This document shows positions 25,721 through 35,028 of a stretch of DNA of 64,000 bases, in pieces (the stretch's first letter is position 1; each line of letters starts with the position of its first letter). The position numbers and the translations under genes are program-made. This stretch comes from Pseudomonadota bacterium (GTDB lineage: Bacteria > Pseudomonadota > Gammaproteobacteria > Steroidobacterales > Steroidobacteraceae): NCBI GenBank assembly GCA_018241505.1, contig JAFEDS010000038.1, forward strand, positions 62,001-126,000, written 5' to 3'. The notes under the pieces were generated by a model. The model saw nothing but the letters and a program-made list of their open reading frames with translations, ran no database searches and was not told the origin of the DNA.

Positions 25721-26391
25721 CTGAGGCGATCATGGAGCACAGCGCGGTTGCGGTCGGCGACGACTTCTCGATAGCGAGGCACATCGCCGCCGGCGACCGC
25801 GTTGCATTTGAGGCGCTGATGCGCCGTCACAATCGAAGGTTATACCGGCTCGCCCGGGCAACATTGCGCGATGGTGCCGAAGCGGAGGATGCGCTCCAGG
25901 AGGCTTATCTGCAGGCATTCCGTTCCATCAGCCAGTTCCGCGGCGATGCCGCGTTGTCGACGTGGCTGTCGCGGTTGGTGTTGAACGAGTGCTTCGGCAG
26001 GATCCGGCGCCGCGATCGCCGTGAGAATGTGATTCCCATGGTCAGCGCGAACAACGAGGCGGCTCGATCCTGCGTGGACGAGTCCGAGGCACCGGATGCC
26101 GCGCTGGCACGGGCCCAGGTGCGAACTGTGTTGGAGCGCAGAGTGGACGAGCTGCCGGACAGCTTCCGGGCGGTTTTTGTCATGCGCTCTGTGGAAGACC
26201 TGAGTGTGGCTGAGACCTCGGAGCTGCTGGGTATTCCCGAAGAGACCGTGCGAAGCCGGCATTTCCGCGCGAAGAGCCTGCTGCGCGCCGCTCTCGAAGC
26301 GGAGTTGGGACGCGCCGAAGGGACTCTGTTCGAGTTCGGCGGTGAGCATTGCGATCGGGTGGTGGCGGGAGTCTTAGGCCGCCTCGGCTGA
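25717..26391 (+). CDS. ECF-type RNA polymerase sigma factor
   Basis: The start is GTG 25717, overlapping the DUF4142 stop; ATG 25732 is the alternative. Region 2 has DRVAFEALMRRHNRRLYRLA and GAEAEDALQEAYLQAF, and the -10-binding helix is FRGDAALSTWLSRLVLN. Region 4 has LPDSFRAVFVMRSVEDLSVA and the recognition helix IPEETVRSRHFRAKSLL. No anti-sigma gene follows, since the next gene is convergent and overlaps it by 18 bases. After region 4 there is a 20-residue tail with a conserved-looking EHCDRVV. Confidence 0.93.
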   Translation: MTEAIMEHSAVAVGDDFSIARHIAAGDRVAFEALMRRHNRRLYRLARATLRDGAEAEDALQEAYLQAFRSISQFRGDAALSTWLSRLVLNECFGRIRRRDRRENVIPMVSANNEAARSCVDESEAPDAALARAQVRTVLERRVDELPDSFRAVFVMRSVEDLSVAETSELLGIPEETVRSRHFRAKSLLRAALEAELGRAEGTLFEFGGEHCDRVVAGVLGRLG

Positions 26392-28266
26392 GGCGTTGCG
26401 GTACATGTGAATCGCCTCCGCAAAGGAATGCGCGGATTCGTCGGCGGCCGCAACCGTGTCAACACTCGACTCGGTCATCATTCCCGGAAAGAAGGCCGTG
26501 ACAATCCGCACCTTCGGCAGTCTTGCGCGGATGCCTTGAATCAACGCGGTTGCGCGGTGCCTTTCCTCGCAGGGATACGCACTCACAATATAGATCATCG
26601 CAATGCTTTCCGGTTTGGCCTCGGGAGGCGGAGCCTGCAAGTCTTCAATGGACAAGTGCCGGGCATCGACTTTATCGTCACGCAGAATGCGTACGAGGAT
26701 CTCGGTAGCGAGATCGTCAGCAGTGGTTCCCAACCCTACACCCAGGACAATCGAATACGGCGGCACATCCAGAGGGCCTTGCCAACGCCCCGTGCGTTCT
26801 TCGCGCAAGGTCCGTAACTGACGGCCGAGACTGCTTCCGGCGCTGCTGCGCCACTTGCGCAGCCAGCCGCGCGGCTGGCCGAGCAGCTCGCCGATCACCG
26901 CCGTGACGGCTGTGCGTACCTTGGCCTGTTGATCATCGCTGATGGTGCCCGTACCGAAGTCGAGGCGGGCGAGGTGAATTGCCGGCATCAACACAATGTC
27001 GCAGTAGGCGGCAAAGGTGTTGCGTTTGAGGAATTCACGCGCGCGGGCAATGATCTCCGCGGAGTCTCCGGACAGGGCGCGCTGATAGAACCCTTCCGCC
27101 ATGGTGAGGGCTTGCGTGTCGCCCAACAGGATGTCCAACAGGCTGAGCGCCTTGATGTGCCGGCCCGCAACCAACAGGCAGACGGTGAGGGGAGTCGACA
27201 GCAGCAGGCCGACCGGGCCCCACAGCCAACTCCAGAAAATGGCCGCAATAATGACTGACAGGGGTGACAGGCCGGTGGTATGGCCATAGAGCTGGGGTTC
27301 CACCAGTTGTCCGGCCACCAGCTCCACAAAAATGAACAAGCCGATGGTCTCAATTGCCAATGACCAGCCTGGATCGACGGCGGCTGCCAGCATCGCGCAG
27401 AAGAGCGCGGCTATCCAGACACCGACATACGGGACAAAACGCAGCAAGGCCGCCAGGGCCCCCCAGACAATGGCCTGGGGTAGTCCCAACAGGGCGACGC
27501 CCAGCCAGATGGCAGCGCCCACACCGAAGTTGACGGCGAACTGCGAGACGAAGAAGCGGGACAGACGCTCACCGGCGTCGTTCAAAGCAAACGTGGTCAG
27601 CCGGATATCCGTGACGCCCGCCAGCCGGATGACCCGGTCGCGCAGACCTTCGTGTTCCAACAGCGCAAACACCAGTACGACGAGTACGACACCGGCAGTA
27701 GCGATGGGCCCCCAGACAGACTCCACCACCTTGCGGATGACGGTGAGCGGCTGGTCGGGGGGTTGATGGACTTCCACCGGAACCAGGTTGCTCGTGTCCG
27801 CCGAGCCGGGTGGCAGGAGCACCGGCGGTCTGATCACCGGCTCTTCCTTGGGAAGGTGCTGTTGGATGACCCGCCCGGCCTGTTGGGCGAGCTTCTGCAG
27901 TCCGCCCACCGTCAACTCGTCCACGGTGCGCAGTTTGGCCTGAATGGTCTCCTGGTACTGGGGAAGACTGACGGCCATTCGCACCACTTGAGTGCCGATC
28001 ACCACCGCGAAGCTGGCGCAGGCGAGCACCAGGAGCAGGACGGCCGAAAGGGCGGAAAACGCCGGTCCCAGGCCGAGTCGCCGCAGCAGGCGCACCAGGG
28101 GATTGAGAGCCAGGCTCAAAATGACCGCCAGGGTGATGGGCACCAGCACATCCCGAGCGAAATAAAGCAGCGCCAGGATGGTGCCGGCCGCAATGATGCT
28201 CAGCGCCCGATGGATCCGGGGCGGCGTTCGCACCGGTTCGGGCCCGGAGGTGACAGGGGTACTCAC
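26374..28266 (-). CDS. AI-2E family (PerM-like) transporter with C-terminal extension
   Basis: The 630-aa product is longer than usual for the family (about 350). Residues 20-385 are the AI-2E core, with ILALLYFARDVLVPITLAVI, the membrane-associated middle domain and AALLRFVPYVGVWIAALFCA, then FVELVAGQLVEPQLYGHTTG. Beyond that come about 240 soluble residues of alpha/beta type with YSIVLGVGLGTTADDLATEI and MIYIVSAYPCEERH, which may form a regulatory domain. Family members export small molecules or act as Na+/H+ antiporters. The DUF2934 gene upstream overlaps it by four bases. Confidence 0.9.
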   Translation of the reverse strand: MSTPVTSGPEPVRTPPRIHRALSIIAAGTILALLYFARDVLVPITLAVILSLALNPLVRLLRRLGLGPAFSALSAVLLLVLACASFAVVIGTQVVRMAVSLPQYQETIQAKLRTVDELTVGGLQKLAQQAGRVIQQHLPKEEPVIRPPVLLPPGSADTSNLVPVEVHQPPDQPLTVIRKVVESVWGPIATAGVVLVVLVFALLEHEGLRDRVIRLAGVTDIRLTTFALNDAGERLSRFFVSQFAVNFGVGAAIWLGVALLGLPQAIVWGALAALLRFVPYVGVWIAALFCAMLAAAVDPGWSLAIETIGLFIFVELVAGQLVEPQLYGHTTGLSPLSVIIAAIFWSWLWGPVGLLLSTPLTVCLLVAGRHIKALSLLDILLGDTQALTMAEGFYQRALSGDSAEIIARAREFLKRNTFAAYCDIVLMPAIHLARLDFGTGTISDDQQAKVRTAVTAVIGELLGQPRGWLRKWRSSAGSSLGRQLRTLREERTGRWQGPLDVPPYSIVLGVGLGTTADDLATEILVRILRDDKVDARHLSIEDLQAPPPEAKPESIAMIYIVSAYPCEERHRATALIQGIRARLPKVRIVTAFFPGMMTESSVDTVAAADESAHSFAEAIHMYRNASAEAA

Positions 28267-28457
28267 CGGTGTTGTCGCAACTCCGCGTCGATTTCCTTTT
28301 CCGCCGCCAACCAGTCCTCGAGATCGTGGCCCGGCGCAAAGTTGCGTTGTTGAGCGCGCTTGTAAGCAGCCTCGGCGATCCGTTTCAGCCGGTCAGCCGC
28401 AGCATCGTTCAGGGGGATGAGGCCTGTGGGCACAGGGCCCGTCGGTGTCTGTGCCAT
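28263..28457 (-). CDS. DUF2934 small protein
   Basis: This 64-aa soluble protein has the DUF2934 consensus: RIAEAAYKRAQQRNFAPGHD followed by LEDWLAAEKEIDAEL. It precedes the AI-2E transporter with a four-base overlap (ATGA), so it is likely co-translated. No function is known for the family. Confidence 0.85.
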   Translation of the reverse strand: MAQTPTGPVPTGLIPLNDAAADRLKRIAEAAYKRAQQRNFAPGHDLEDWLAAEKEIDAELRQHR

Positions 28458-28613
28458 TGTGCCACCTCGAGCGTGTCCGGAACCTTGCAGTTCCTGGACC
28501 TGAAGCGTCGCTCACTGGCGGCGGCTATGGCAAGTCTCGTGGCGGGGAGGGGGGCATCACCCCCGGCGGGCACCACTGCCGGGCCGGAGATGATGCTGGG
28601 GTAGCCGGTAGAT

Positions 28614-29144
28614 TCAGATCGTCGTGCTGACCGTGTTCGTGCGGCCGCTCTCAACACCGTCCGCGGAATACGAAGTGACCGCGAAGTACCAGGTGCCCGA
28701 GGCCAGGCCTGTCACCGAGTAGGTCGCCAGTCCAGGGTTCGACACCTTGACGCTCTGCGACAGGTCATTCGGCGAAGTGCCGTAATACACCGTGTAACCA
28801 GCGAGGTTGGTGAGTGCCGAGCCATCGCTGTTCGACGTCGGCGGCATCCAGTCCAGGGTCGCTACACCGCTAGTGGGGACTGGCTTCACAGGGGTTGTCT
28901 TGGTGCCACCGCTGACGGCTGTGCCCGACCCCGAAGGCGGCGTCGTTGTCGCTGTCTTCGGTGGTGTCGTGGAGGCTACCGTCGCGGTCCCTGGCGAGCG
29001 GTTGATTATGCCGGTATTGGATTGCACCACTGCGGTCGTCGGATGAGACGAAGTGCCCGCGGCGCTGCTGCCGGAGCCCGACTCACCGCCGCAGGCGGCG
29101 AGGGTCAGTGTGGCGAGAGAGCATAGGAGGACATTGCGGATCAT
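28614..29144 (-). CDS. Lipoprotein with one fibronectin type III domain
   Basis: The 176-aa product has a lipobox at residues 14-17 (LAAC), so it should be lipid-anchored. A Ser/Thr/Gly/Pro linker runs to about residue 90. A single FN3 domain follows (ATLDWMPPTSNSDGSALTNL, AGYTVYYGTSPNDLSQS, ASGTWYFAVTSYSADGVES). FN3 modules on surface lipoproteins usually bind polymers or other proteins. The downstream 156 bases to the DUF2934 start hold nothing I recognise. Confidence 0.85.
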   Translation of the reverse strand: MIRNVLLCSLATLTLAACGGESGSGSSAAGTSSHPTTAVVQSNTGIINRSPGTATVASTTPPKTATTTPPSGSGTAVSGGTKTTPVKPVPTSGVATLDWMPPTSNSDGSALTNLAGYTVYYGTSPNDLSQSVKVSNPGLATYSVTGLASGTWYFAVTSYSADGVESGRTNTVSTTI

Positions 29145-29645
29145 TAATCGCTACCCCGGTTGTACATAACGTTCGCCAGGGCAGCGTTTCGTCCCGCAAT
29201 GGCACGGCCTCGTGGTCGCGCATCGCTGCGATCCGAATGACGACAAACATTGTTGCTTGCCGGTAACCCCGCTATCTCGTGCCTGTCACAGCTCGAGACC
29301 GGAGGCTTTGCGTCCCCGCCTTGCGACGGGTTTGCCCTTGCGTTGTGAGGCTAGTTAACCTCAGGAAAAAAGCGCCCGCAAGCGCGGACGCGCTGCGGTC
29401 GCGGAGTGTTAAATTCAGGTTTGAAGGATCGTGGCGAGTTGATTCGCCGTCCGCCGGCGCGGCATGGCCACGGATCTGTGGGCGTGGCCTCAACATCCCG
29501 GTTCCGCATTGCACACAGAGGCCCGAAAGCGTCGCCGGTTGGCGTCAAAAAATAATTTTCAGCCGCCGTTAATAGTGTGAGACGGATAACGTTGTGCGAG
29601 TAACTCTTTTCCCTCAATTGCCTGAGCGGGGTGGAAAACGCAGGA
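29145..29645. other. 500-base intergenic region
   Basis: No coding frame here has protein-like composition on either strand. It separates two minus-strand genes and includes the promoter of the FN3 lipoprotein gene. The part around 29340-29600 is lower in GC than its surroundings, with GGAAAAAAG and AAAAAATAATTTT runs. I see no RNA gene, repeat or terminator with confidence. Confidence 0.5.
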
Positions 29646-30149
29646 CTAGTGCTTGGCGGTGACGCCTGCTTCCGCCGCAATCTCCTCGATCTTCTTCAAA
29701 TGCACCCGCAGCGTCGGCAGCGTCTCCTTGGCAAAGGACTTCGCCTCCGGGTCCGTCCCGGACGCAATCTCCTTTTTGAACAGCGCTACCGTCTGCTCGT
29801 GAGCGCTGAGCTGGTCCTTGATGTAGGACTTGTCGAAGGTATCGCCGGTCAACACTTCGAGCTTGGCCTTTTTCGCCATCTGCGCCGCCCCCGAGTGGCC
29901 CGGCAGGTCCACGCTTTTGGTGGATGCAATCTCCTCGAGTTGCTTGTTGGCGGCCGAGTGGTCCTTGACCATCATGGCGCCGAAGTCCTTGACGGCCTGG
30001 CTGCTGCCTTTGCTCTCGGCCAGCTTGCCGGCCTCCACTTCGGCAATACCGCCCTCGGCGGCCTGTTTGAAAAAGTCCTTGTCAGGATTGTCGGCACTCC
30101 ACGCGACTACCGGCAGGACGGCCATCAGACACGCCAGTGTCTTTATCAT
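29646..30149 (-). CDS. DUF4142 exported protein (2 of 2)
   Basis: The 167-aa product starts with a Sec signal (MIKTLACLMAVLPVVAWSAD). The ferritin-like DUF4142 bundle follows: GGIAEVEAGKLAESKGSSQA, VKDFGAMMVKDHSAANKQLE, and FDKSYIKDQLSAHEQTVALF. It keeps the two conserved His positions seen in the first DUF4142 protein at 25202. GGATTAACC with GGAGG-like bases precedes the ATG. It stands alone upstream of the CadC-type regulator's end. Confidence 0.9.
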   Translation of the reverse strand: MIKTLACLMAVLPVVAWSADNPDKDFFKQAAEGGIAEVEAGKLAESKGSSQAVKDFGAMMVKDHSAANKQLEEIASTKSVDLPGHSGAAQMAKKAKLEVLTGDTFDKSYIKDQLSAHEQTVALFKKEIASGTDPEAKSFAKETLPTLRVHLKKIEEIAAEAGVTAKH

Positions 30150-30219
30150 AGGTTAATCCTCCAATGCCCGGGTGTGCCCCGGGATCAGAGGATTCGAGCA
30201 ATCGCCGTTCCCACCAGCC

Positions 30220-32175
30220 TCACTGCGCGGGCAGTCCGATCCGTTGTCGCAGGTCCTGGAAGCGCGCATCCGAGCGCAGGGAATCGAAGGTGGGGCGCAG
30301 CAGGATCGAGGGGTTGAAGCGCGACTCATACGCCCGGTCGAGCCAGGCGATCGCCTGGTCGCGTTGGCCGAGCCCGACATAGGCGAGCGCGATGTTGGAT
30401 TGAGCGGACGCGTTCTTCTCGTTGCGCGCCAGCATGTCGGCCAGAATGGTGCCGGCTTCCTGCCTGCGGCCGCTGGCCGCCAGTGAGTACGCCAGGTTGG
30501 CATCGAATGCATCGGCGTGGCCGCCGATGGCAATGGCTTTTTCAAACTCCGCGATGGCTTGCTGGTGCCGCTTCTGCTGCTCGTAGGCCTGGCCGAGCTG
30601 ATAGTGGCCCAGCGCGAAGTTGGGATCGAACTCCAGGGTGCGCAGGCTTTGACGCACCGATTCATCCAGCCGGCGCGCGATACACAGGGCATCGGCCAGG
30701 TCGGCGCTGATGATCAGCGACAAGGGGTCCTGGCTGTAGGCCGTTCGCAACTCGAACAAGCCGTCGTTGGTGCGTCCGGTGACCAACAGATGCCACGCGT
30801 ACCATTGGTGCGCGGTGGCGTAGCCGGGGTTGAGCTGCAGGGCCCGCTGATACTCCTTCTCCGCCTCGTCCCACTTCCAGCCGTACAGGTCGAGGGACAG
30901 AGCGAGTGAGGTGTGGGCCTGCGCGAGATTGCCATCGAGAGAGACGGCCTTGATGGCCGCCGCATTCGCTTTCGCTGCCGCATCCTGGGGCGAGAGAATC
31001 CCATACTCCCAGTCGCCCGACAGGGCATAGGCGTCGGCCAGCCCGGAGTAGGCCGGAGCGTAGCTGGGGTCCATTTCAATGGCGCGATCGAACTCCTCAA
31101 TGGATTTGTTGAGACCCTCACGGGTGCGCTTGTTCCAGAAATATCGTCCCTTGAGATAAGCCTCATAGGCTTCCGGGACCACGGGCCTCGACGCTTCCAA
31201 CGCACGCAACTCCGGCTGGGTCAGGGTCGTGCCGATCTGCTGGACGATGGCGCCGGCGACGTCGCGTTGTAATGCAAGTGTGTCGCGTATGTCACCCTCA
31301 TAGCTGTGGGCCCAGATGTGCTCGTCCGCTGGTACCCGGATCAACTGTGCCGTGATGCGCACACGATCGCCGACCCGCAGAACGCTACCTTCCACCAATG
31401 CCTCGACGTTCAACTCGCGCGCAATCTCGGTGAGGGATTTCGTGGTGGCCTTGTAGCTCATGGCCGACGTCCGAGAAATGACTCGCAGGGCACTGACCTG
31501 GCCCAGGTCGGTGATCAGCTCGTCGGTCATGCCGTCGGCAAAGAATTCCTGGGATGCCTCATTCGAGAGATTCTGGAAGGGAAGGACCACCAGGGAGTGG
31601 ACCTTCGGTGACGGCGAAAAGCGGAACCAGGCAATAGCCATTGCGGCAATCAGCAGCAGGGCAATGCCGGACAGAAGCCACCACCGGCGCTGAGGTTGCA
31701 GTTGTACCGCGGGAGCTCCCTGCGACGCCCCAGCGGTCGATGTGCCCGCGTTTAGGGGGCCGGCAGAGTGCGTCGGCGATGCATCGGTTCCCGCGCCGGC
31801 GGTCGGTGATGAATCCACGCCCGCATCGGCGGCCGGCCCAACAAAACTGACATCCGCCAGGAACCGATACCCGCGCCCCGGGATGGTTTCAATAAATCGC
31901 GGGTTCTCGGACGAGTCGCCGAGCGCATCCCGGATCTTGCTGACCGCTTTGTTGAGGCCGTGATCGAAGTCGACAATGGTCTGCGGCCAGAGGGTGTTGT
32001 GAATTTCCGCCCGGGTGACCAGCTCGCCGGGACGTTCCAGCAACAGGGCCAGAACGCGGAACGGTTGCTCCTGCAAGCGCACTCGTTTGCCGGCCTTCGT
32101 CAGCGCACCGAGCTGCAGATCCGCCTCAAACACCCCAAAACGCAACCGCCTGGGCGGCTCGGTCAGTCTCTGCAT
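30220..32175 (-). CDS. CadC-type winged-helix regulator with TolB/FlgO-like and TPR domains
   Basis: In this 651-aa membrane protein residues 10-110 are an OmpR/PhoB-type winged helix (FGVFEADLQLGALTKAGKRV, FDHGLNKAVSKIRDALGD, IPGRGYRFLADV). A Gly/Ala/Ser linker follows, then one membrane helix near 175-192 (WLLSGIALLLIAAMAIAW). A periplasmic domain comes next (SLVVLPFQNLSNEASQEFFA, ELNVEALVEGSVLRVGDRV), as in TolB-N/FlgO-like adenylate-cyclase-associated proteins. Finally there are six or more TPRs (FDRAIEMDPSYAPAYSGLAD; AQAHTSLALSLDLYGW). DNA binding from the inner membrane in response to a periplasmic signal is the family model. It is divergent from the ECF sigma pair. Confidence 0.9.
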   Translation of the reverse strand: MQRLTEPPRRLRFGVFEADLQLGALTKAGKRVRLQEQPFRVLALLLERPGELVTRAEIHNTLWPQTIVDFDHGLNKAVSKIRDALGDSSENPRFIETIPGRGYRFLADVSFVGPAADAGVDSSPTAGAGTDASPTHSAGPLNAGTSTAGASQGAPAVQLQPQRRWWLLSGIALLLIAAMAIAWFRFSPSPKVHSLVVLPFQNLSNEASQEFFADGMTDELITDLGQVSALRVISRTSAMSYKATTKSLTEIARELNVEALVEGSVLRVGDRVRITAQLIRVPADEHIWAHSYEGDIRDTLALQRDVAGAIVQQIGTTLTQPELRALEASRPVVPEAYEAYLKGRYFWNKRTREGLNKSIEEFDRAIEMDPSYAPAYSGLADAYALSGDWEYGILSPQDAAAKANAAAIKAVSLDGNLAQAHTSLALSLDLYGWKWDEAEKEYQRALQLNPGYATAHQWYAWHLLVTGRTNDGLFELRTAYSQDPLSLIISADLADALCIARRLDESVRQSLRTLEFDPNFALGHYQLGQAYEQQKRHQQAIAEFEKAIAIGGHADAFDANLAYSLAASGRRQEAGTILADMLARNEKNASAQSNIALAYVGLGQRDQAIAWLDRAYESRFNPSILLRPTFDSLRSDARFQDLRQRIGLPAQ

Positions 32176-32336
32176 GGGACGATTCGGCGGGGAGGCATCA
32201 CCGAAAGCTCTTGAATATACGGCATTTTATAGAGGATGTACGTTACCGCGATAAAGGTCCTGCTGTCCATTGGGCTCTGTCCCGTTTTCGTCGAGGCTGC
32301 CGCGCCCCCAACAACTGCGGCCCGCGGGAGCCCGTA

Positions 32337-32897
32337 ATGCAATCTGTTGAATCGGTAGGGCGCAATGAGCGCTTTGAATCGGTGGTTCGCCCACACTTGA
32401 AGGAGGTACGCAGCCTGGCGCGCGCGCTGACAAACAGTGGCCCTGACGCGGACGACGTCCTTCAGGAAGCGACTGTGCGCCTACTCAGGTTTATTCATGG
32501 CTATCGGGGAGGGGACTCGCGTGCATGGGTTCTGCGCGTTACCCGGAATACCGCCATCACCTGGATGCGGACCAACCGCCGGCGCAACCATGTTGCCCTG
32601 GGAAGCCGTCCCGAGGAGCCACTGCTGCCCGATCTGACTCCTGAGGCTGAAATTGACGAATGTGAAGATCTCTTTGCTATCGAGGCACGCCGCCGGGACG
32701 CCGAGGCCCTGCGCCGCGTGATCGGCACCCTCAACCGTGAGCAGCGGGAAATCGTCGTCCTCCGGGACCTGAATGGCTTTCAGTACAGTGAGATTGCGGC
32801 AGTCCTATGTATACCCATCGGCACGGTTATGTCGCGTCTGTCGCGGGCGCGGGCTGTTCTACAGGAGCGCCTCGCCAGCGAAGCGAGCGCGGCCTGA
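32337..32897 (+). CDS. ECF-type RNA polymerase sigma factor
   Basis: I chose ATG 32337 (MQSVESVGRNERFESVVRPH), where the sigma-70 region 2 begins; the frame remains open upstream. The product is 186 aa. Region 2 shows ALTNSGPDADDVLQEATVRL and DSRAWVLRVTRNTAITWMRT. Region 4 shows LNREQREIVVLRDLNGFQYS and IPIGTVMSRLSRARAVLQER. No anti-sigma gene follows; instead a second, unrelated ECF sigma gene begins 27 bases downstream. Confidence 0.93.
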   Translation: MQSVESVGRNERFESVVRPHLKEVRSLARALTNSGPDADDVLQEATVRLLRFIHGYRGGDSRAWVLRVTRNTAITWMRTNRRRNHVALGSRPEEPLLPDLTPEAEIDECEDLFAIEARRRDAEALRRVIGTLNREQREIVVLRDLNGFQYSEIAAVLCIPIGTVMSRLSRARAVLQERLASEASAA

Positions 32898-32924
32898 TCC
32901 AGCGGGCTTCGTTATCATGCATGC

Positions 32925-33503
32925 ATGTCAGAACAGGACACCGGTACGAGCCTCGATGTCGCGCGCCTGAACGCAAGTGCCGTTGAGCCGGAAATCCGGC
33001 GCATTGCCACGGTCCTGCTTCCGGTCTTCTACGACCAGCTCAAACACATCGCTCACCGGGCCCGTTCGCGCCTGGGAGGCAGTTACACGCTGCAGACCAC
33101 CGCTTTGGTCCATGAGGCGTTTCTGCGACTGGGGCCCTCCCGGGGATTTGCCAACGAAACCCACTTTCTCAGGGCAGCCGCCCTGGCGATGCGCCATGCC
33201 CTGATCAACTACGCGGAGGCGCGCGTAGCGGAAAAGCGGGGCGGCGGCGGCGCGCACCTGACACTGTCCCAGGCGGCCGACTTCGCGGTTCAAACAGACG
33301 AGGGCCTGCTGGCACTGAATGCGGCTGTCGAGCAGTTGGGGATCCAGGAGCCCCGCCTGGCCGACGTGGTCGAATGCCGGTTCTTTGCCGGCTACAGCGA
33401 AGAGGATACGGCGCGGGTGTTGGGGATGTCTTTGCGCACTGTGCAGCGGGACTGGTTCAAGGCTCGAACCTGGTTGTATCGGGAGCTGGTCGGCACGACT
33501 TGA
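32925..33503 (+). CDS. ECF sigma factor of the kinase-associated (TIGR02999-like) group
   Basis: The 192-aa product matches the group of ECF sigma factors with YTLQTTALVHEAFLRLG in region 2 and THFLRAAALAMRHALINYA after it. Region 4 reads RLADVVECRFFAGYSEEDTA and LGMSLRTVQRDWFKARTWLY. This group usually sits beside a Ser/Thr kinase with C-terminal TPRs. Here no kinase is adjacent, but a kinase of exactly that build lies 21 kb away at 54368. It is six bases from the convergent Yip1 gene. Confidence 0.92.
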   Translation: MSEQDTGTSLDVARLNASAVEPEIRRIATVLLPVFYDQLKHIAHRARSRLGGSYTLQTTALVHEAFLRLGPSRGFANETHFLRAAALAMRHALINYAEARVAEKRGGGGAHLTLSQAADFAVQTDEGLLALNAAVEQLGIQEPRLADVVECRFFAGYSEEDTARVLGMSLRTVQRDWFKARTWLYRELVGTT

Positions 33504-33508
33504 TCGGC

Positions 33509-34891
33509 TCACTTCGGATTGGCGTCCTTCAGGGCTTCGAGCTGGCCGAGATCGAGGCTGCCAAGAGCGCTTTCCAGCGTCGCCATGTCGACTCCGTTGC
33601 CGGTCAGCTCGACTGCAAAACGCTTTGCCACAATTGTCTGCAGCTCGGCGTGGCGGCTGTGCGTGTCGTATTTCTCGTGGACCTTGTGGCCCCCGAGCAT
33701 GACATCCTTTTCATAACCCGAATCGCTCTCGCTGTTGGTCGTCTGCGGCAGCGCTTCCGCCATTTCCATGAGACCTGAGACGGCGGAGGCATCGGCGATG
33801 GTCAGCTCCAGGCTCGAGCCGTCACTGCCTTGGTAGGTGCCGCGTGCGTTGGTTGCCTGCATTCCCAGGCCTTGTTTCGCTTCCCCGGCGGCATGGGTCC
33901 GGTCCATGCCGGCAAGCGAAGCCGGCAACATTCCTTTGAGTGTTTGAAAGTCGACGGGAGCGACGCGATGGCTGCCGCCGAGCGCGCCACCGAGGGCAGC
34001 AACCAGGCCGCCGACGGCCTGCCCGGCATCCTGAGGGGCGGCGGCATCGTTAGTGGCCGGCTTGCCGGTTCCGGCCTCGGCGTGCGTGGACTTTTCCATG
34101 GCGTCGCCTGCGGCCGCAACTTTCGACAGCGCGTTACCGAGGTCCTGTTTGCCTTTGTCATCCGTACCGAGCATGTTTCCCAACACATTGCCGACGGTGG
34201 CGGCCGCCTGCTCGCGTTCCGCGGCCTTGGTTGCTTCACTCGTTGGCATCAGGTGAGCGAGCGCACCGCCCGTGGCGATTCCAACTCCCCCTATGACCGC
34301 ACCCAGCACAAATCCGAGCACAATGGTGCAGATCACGACCGTTGCCGTGTAGCCCGCGGCCTTCTCCTGCTTGCCGTGCATCATGATCGGCAAGCCCAGA
34401 TACAACACATAGACGGCGTAACAGTCGGCAGCGAGCTGCAGCAGGGTGCTGAAGGCCGGCAGCAGGCCGAACAATGAGCCCACCCATGCGGGTGTGGCCG
34501 CATACGCGGCGGTTTTCACCGCCTGCCGCAAGTCCCGTACAGCGCCGAAAGTGGGCGCGAGCACGTTGATCACCAGGCCGACAATCAACAGTCCGATGAA
34601 CGCGCCCACCAGTGTCATGACGAGCGACATCAGTCCGGTTATGACGGGCTGGCGGATCGTTCCTCCGAATGGCACGTGCACGCCAATCAGCGTTACGTGA
34701 ATGAACGCGAGCACAGCGGCCAGTAAAGCGAGCGGGACTACGTAGGAGAAGTAGAGTTGTCCGATCGATGTGGGCTCGCGCTCAACAATCGGCCACTCGG
34801 TTTTTGGCGTCAGCACCATGTTCTTGACGCGTCCGATGAGTGCCGAGGTGCCGGAGTCGCTGTGGCTCGGGGTGATGCTGGGAGAATTCAT
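33509..34891 (-). CDS. Yip1-family membrane protein with long C-terminal domain
   Basis: The 460-aa product has a Yip1 domain at about residues 20-215: LIGRVKNMVLTPKTEWPIVE, followed by five hydrophobic helices and ATPAWVGSLFGLLPAFSTLL. A Gly/Ala-rich helix GFVLGAVIGGVGIATGGALA follows, then a hydrophilic linker with many Ala/Lys. A C-terminal soluble domain (about 330-460) has NARGTYQGSDGSSLELTIAD and HKVHEKYDTHSRHAELQTIV. I do not recognise that end domain. Bacterial Yip1 proteins have no firm role. Confidence 0.82.
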   Translation of the reverse strand: MNSPSITPSHSDSGTSALIGRVKNMVLTPKTEWPIVEREPTSIGQLYFSYVVPLALLAAVLAFIHVTLIGVHVPFGGTIRQPVITGLMSLVMTLVGAFIGLLIVGLVINVLAPTFGAVRDLRQAVKTAAYAATPAWVGSLFGLLPAFSTLLQLAADCYAVYVLYLGLPIMMHGKQEKAAGYTATVVICTIVLGFVLGAVIGGVGIATGGALAHLMPTSEATKAAEREQAAATVGNVLGNMLGTDDKGKQDLGNALSKVAAAGDAMEKSTHAEAGTGKPATNDAAAPQDAGQAVGGLVAALGGALGGSHRVAPVDFQTLKGMLPASLAGMDRTHAAGEAKQGLGMQATNARGTYQGSDGSSLELTIADASAVSGLMEMAEALPQTTNSESDSGYEKDVMLGGHKVHEKYDTHSRHAELQTIVAKRFAVELTGNGVDMATLESALGSLDLGQLEALKDANPK

Positions 34892-35028
34892 TTGGATTGA
34901 TCCCCTGTCGATGCTGCAGCCTGTTTACAAGGCAATACCGGACCGTGACACGGATCCCGCCACGGGGCCGGCGGCGCCGGGAATAAATTGCGGCCGGGGG
35001 CCGTCTTACCCTTCGTCAGACAGCCAGG

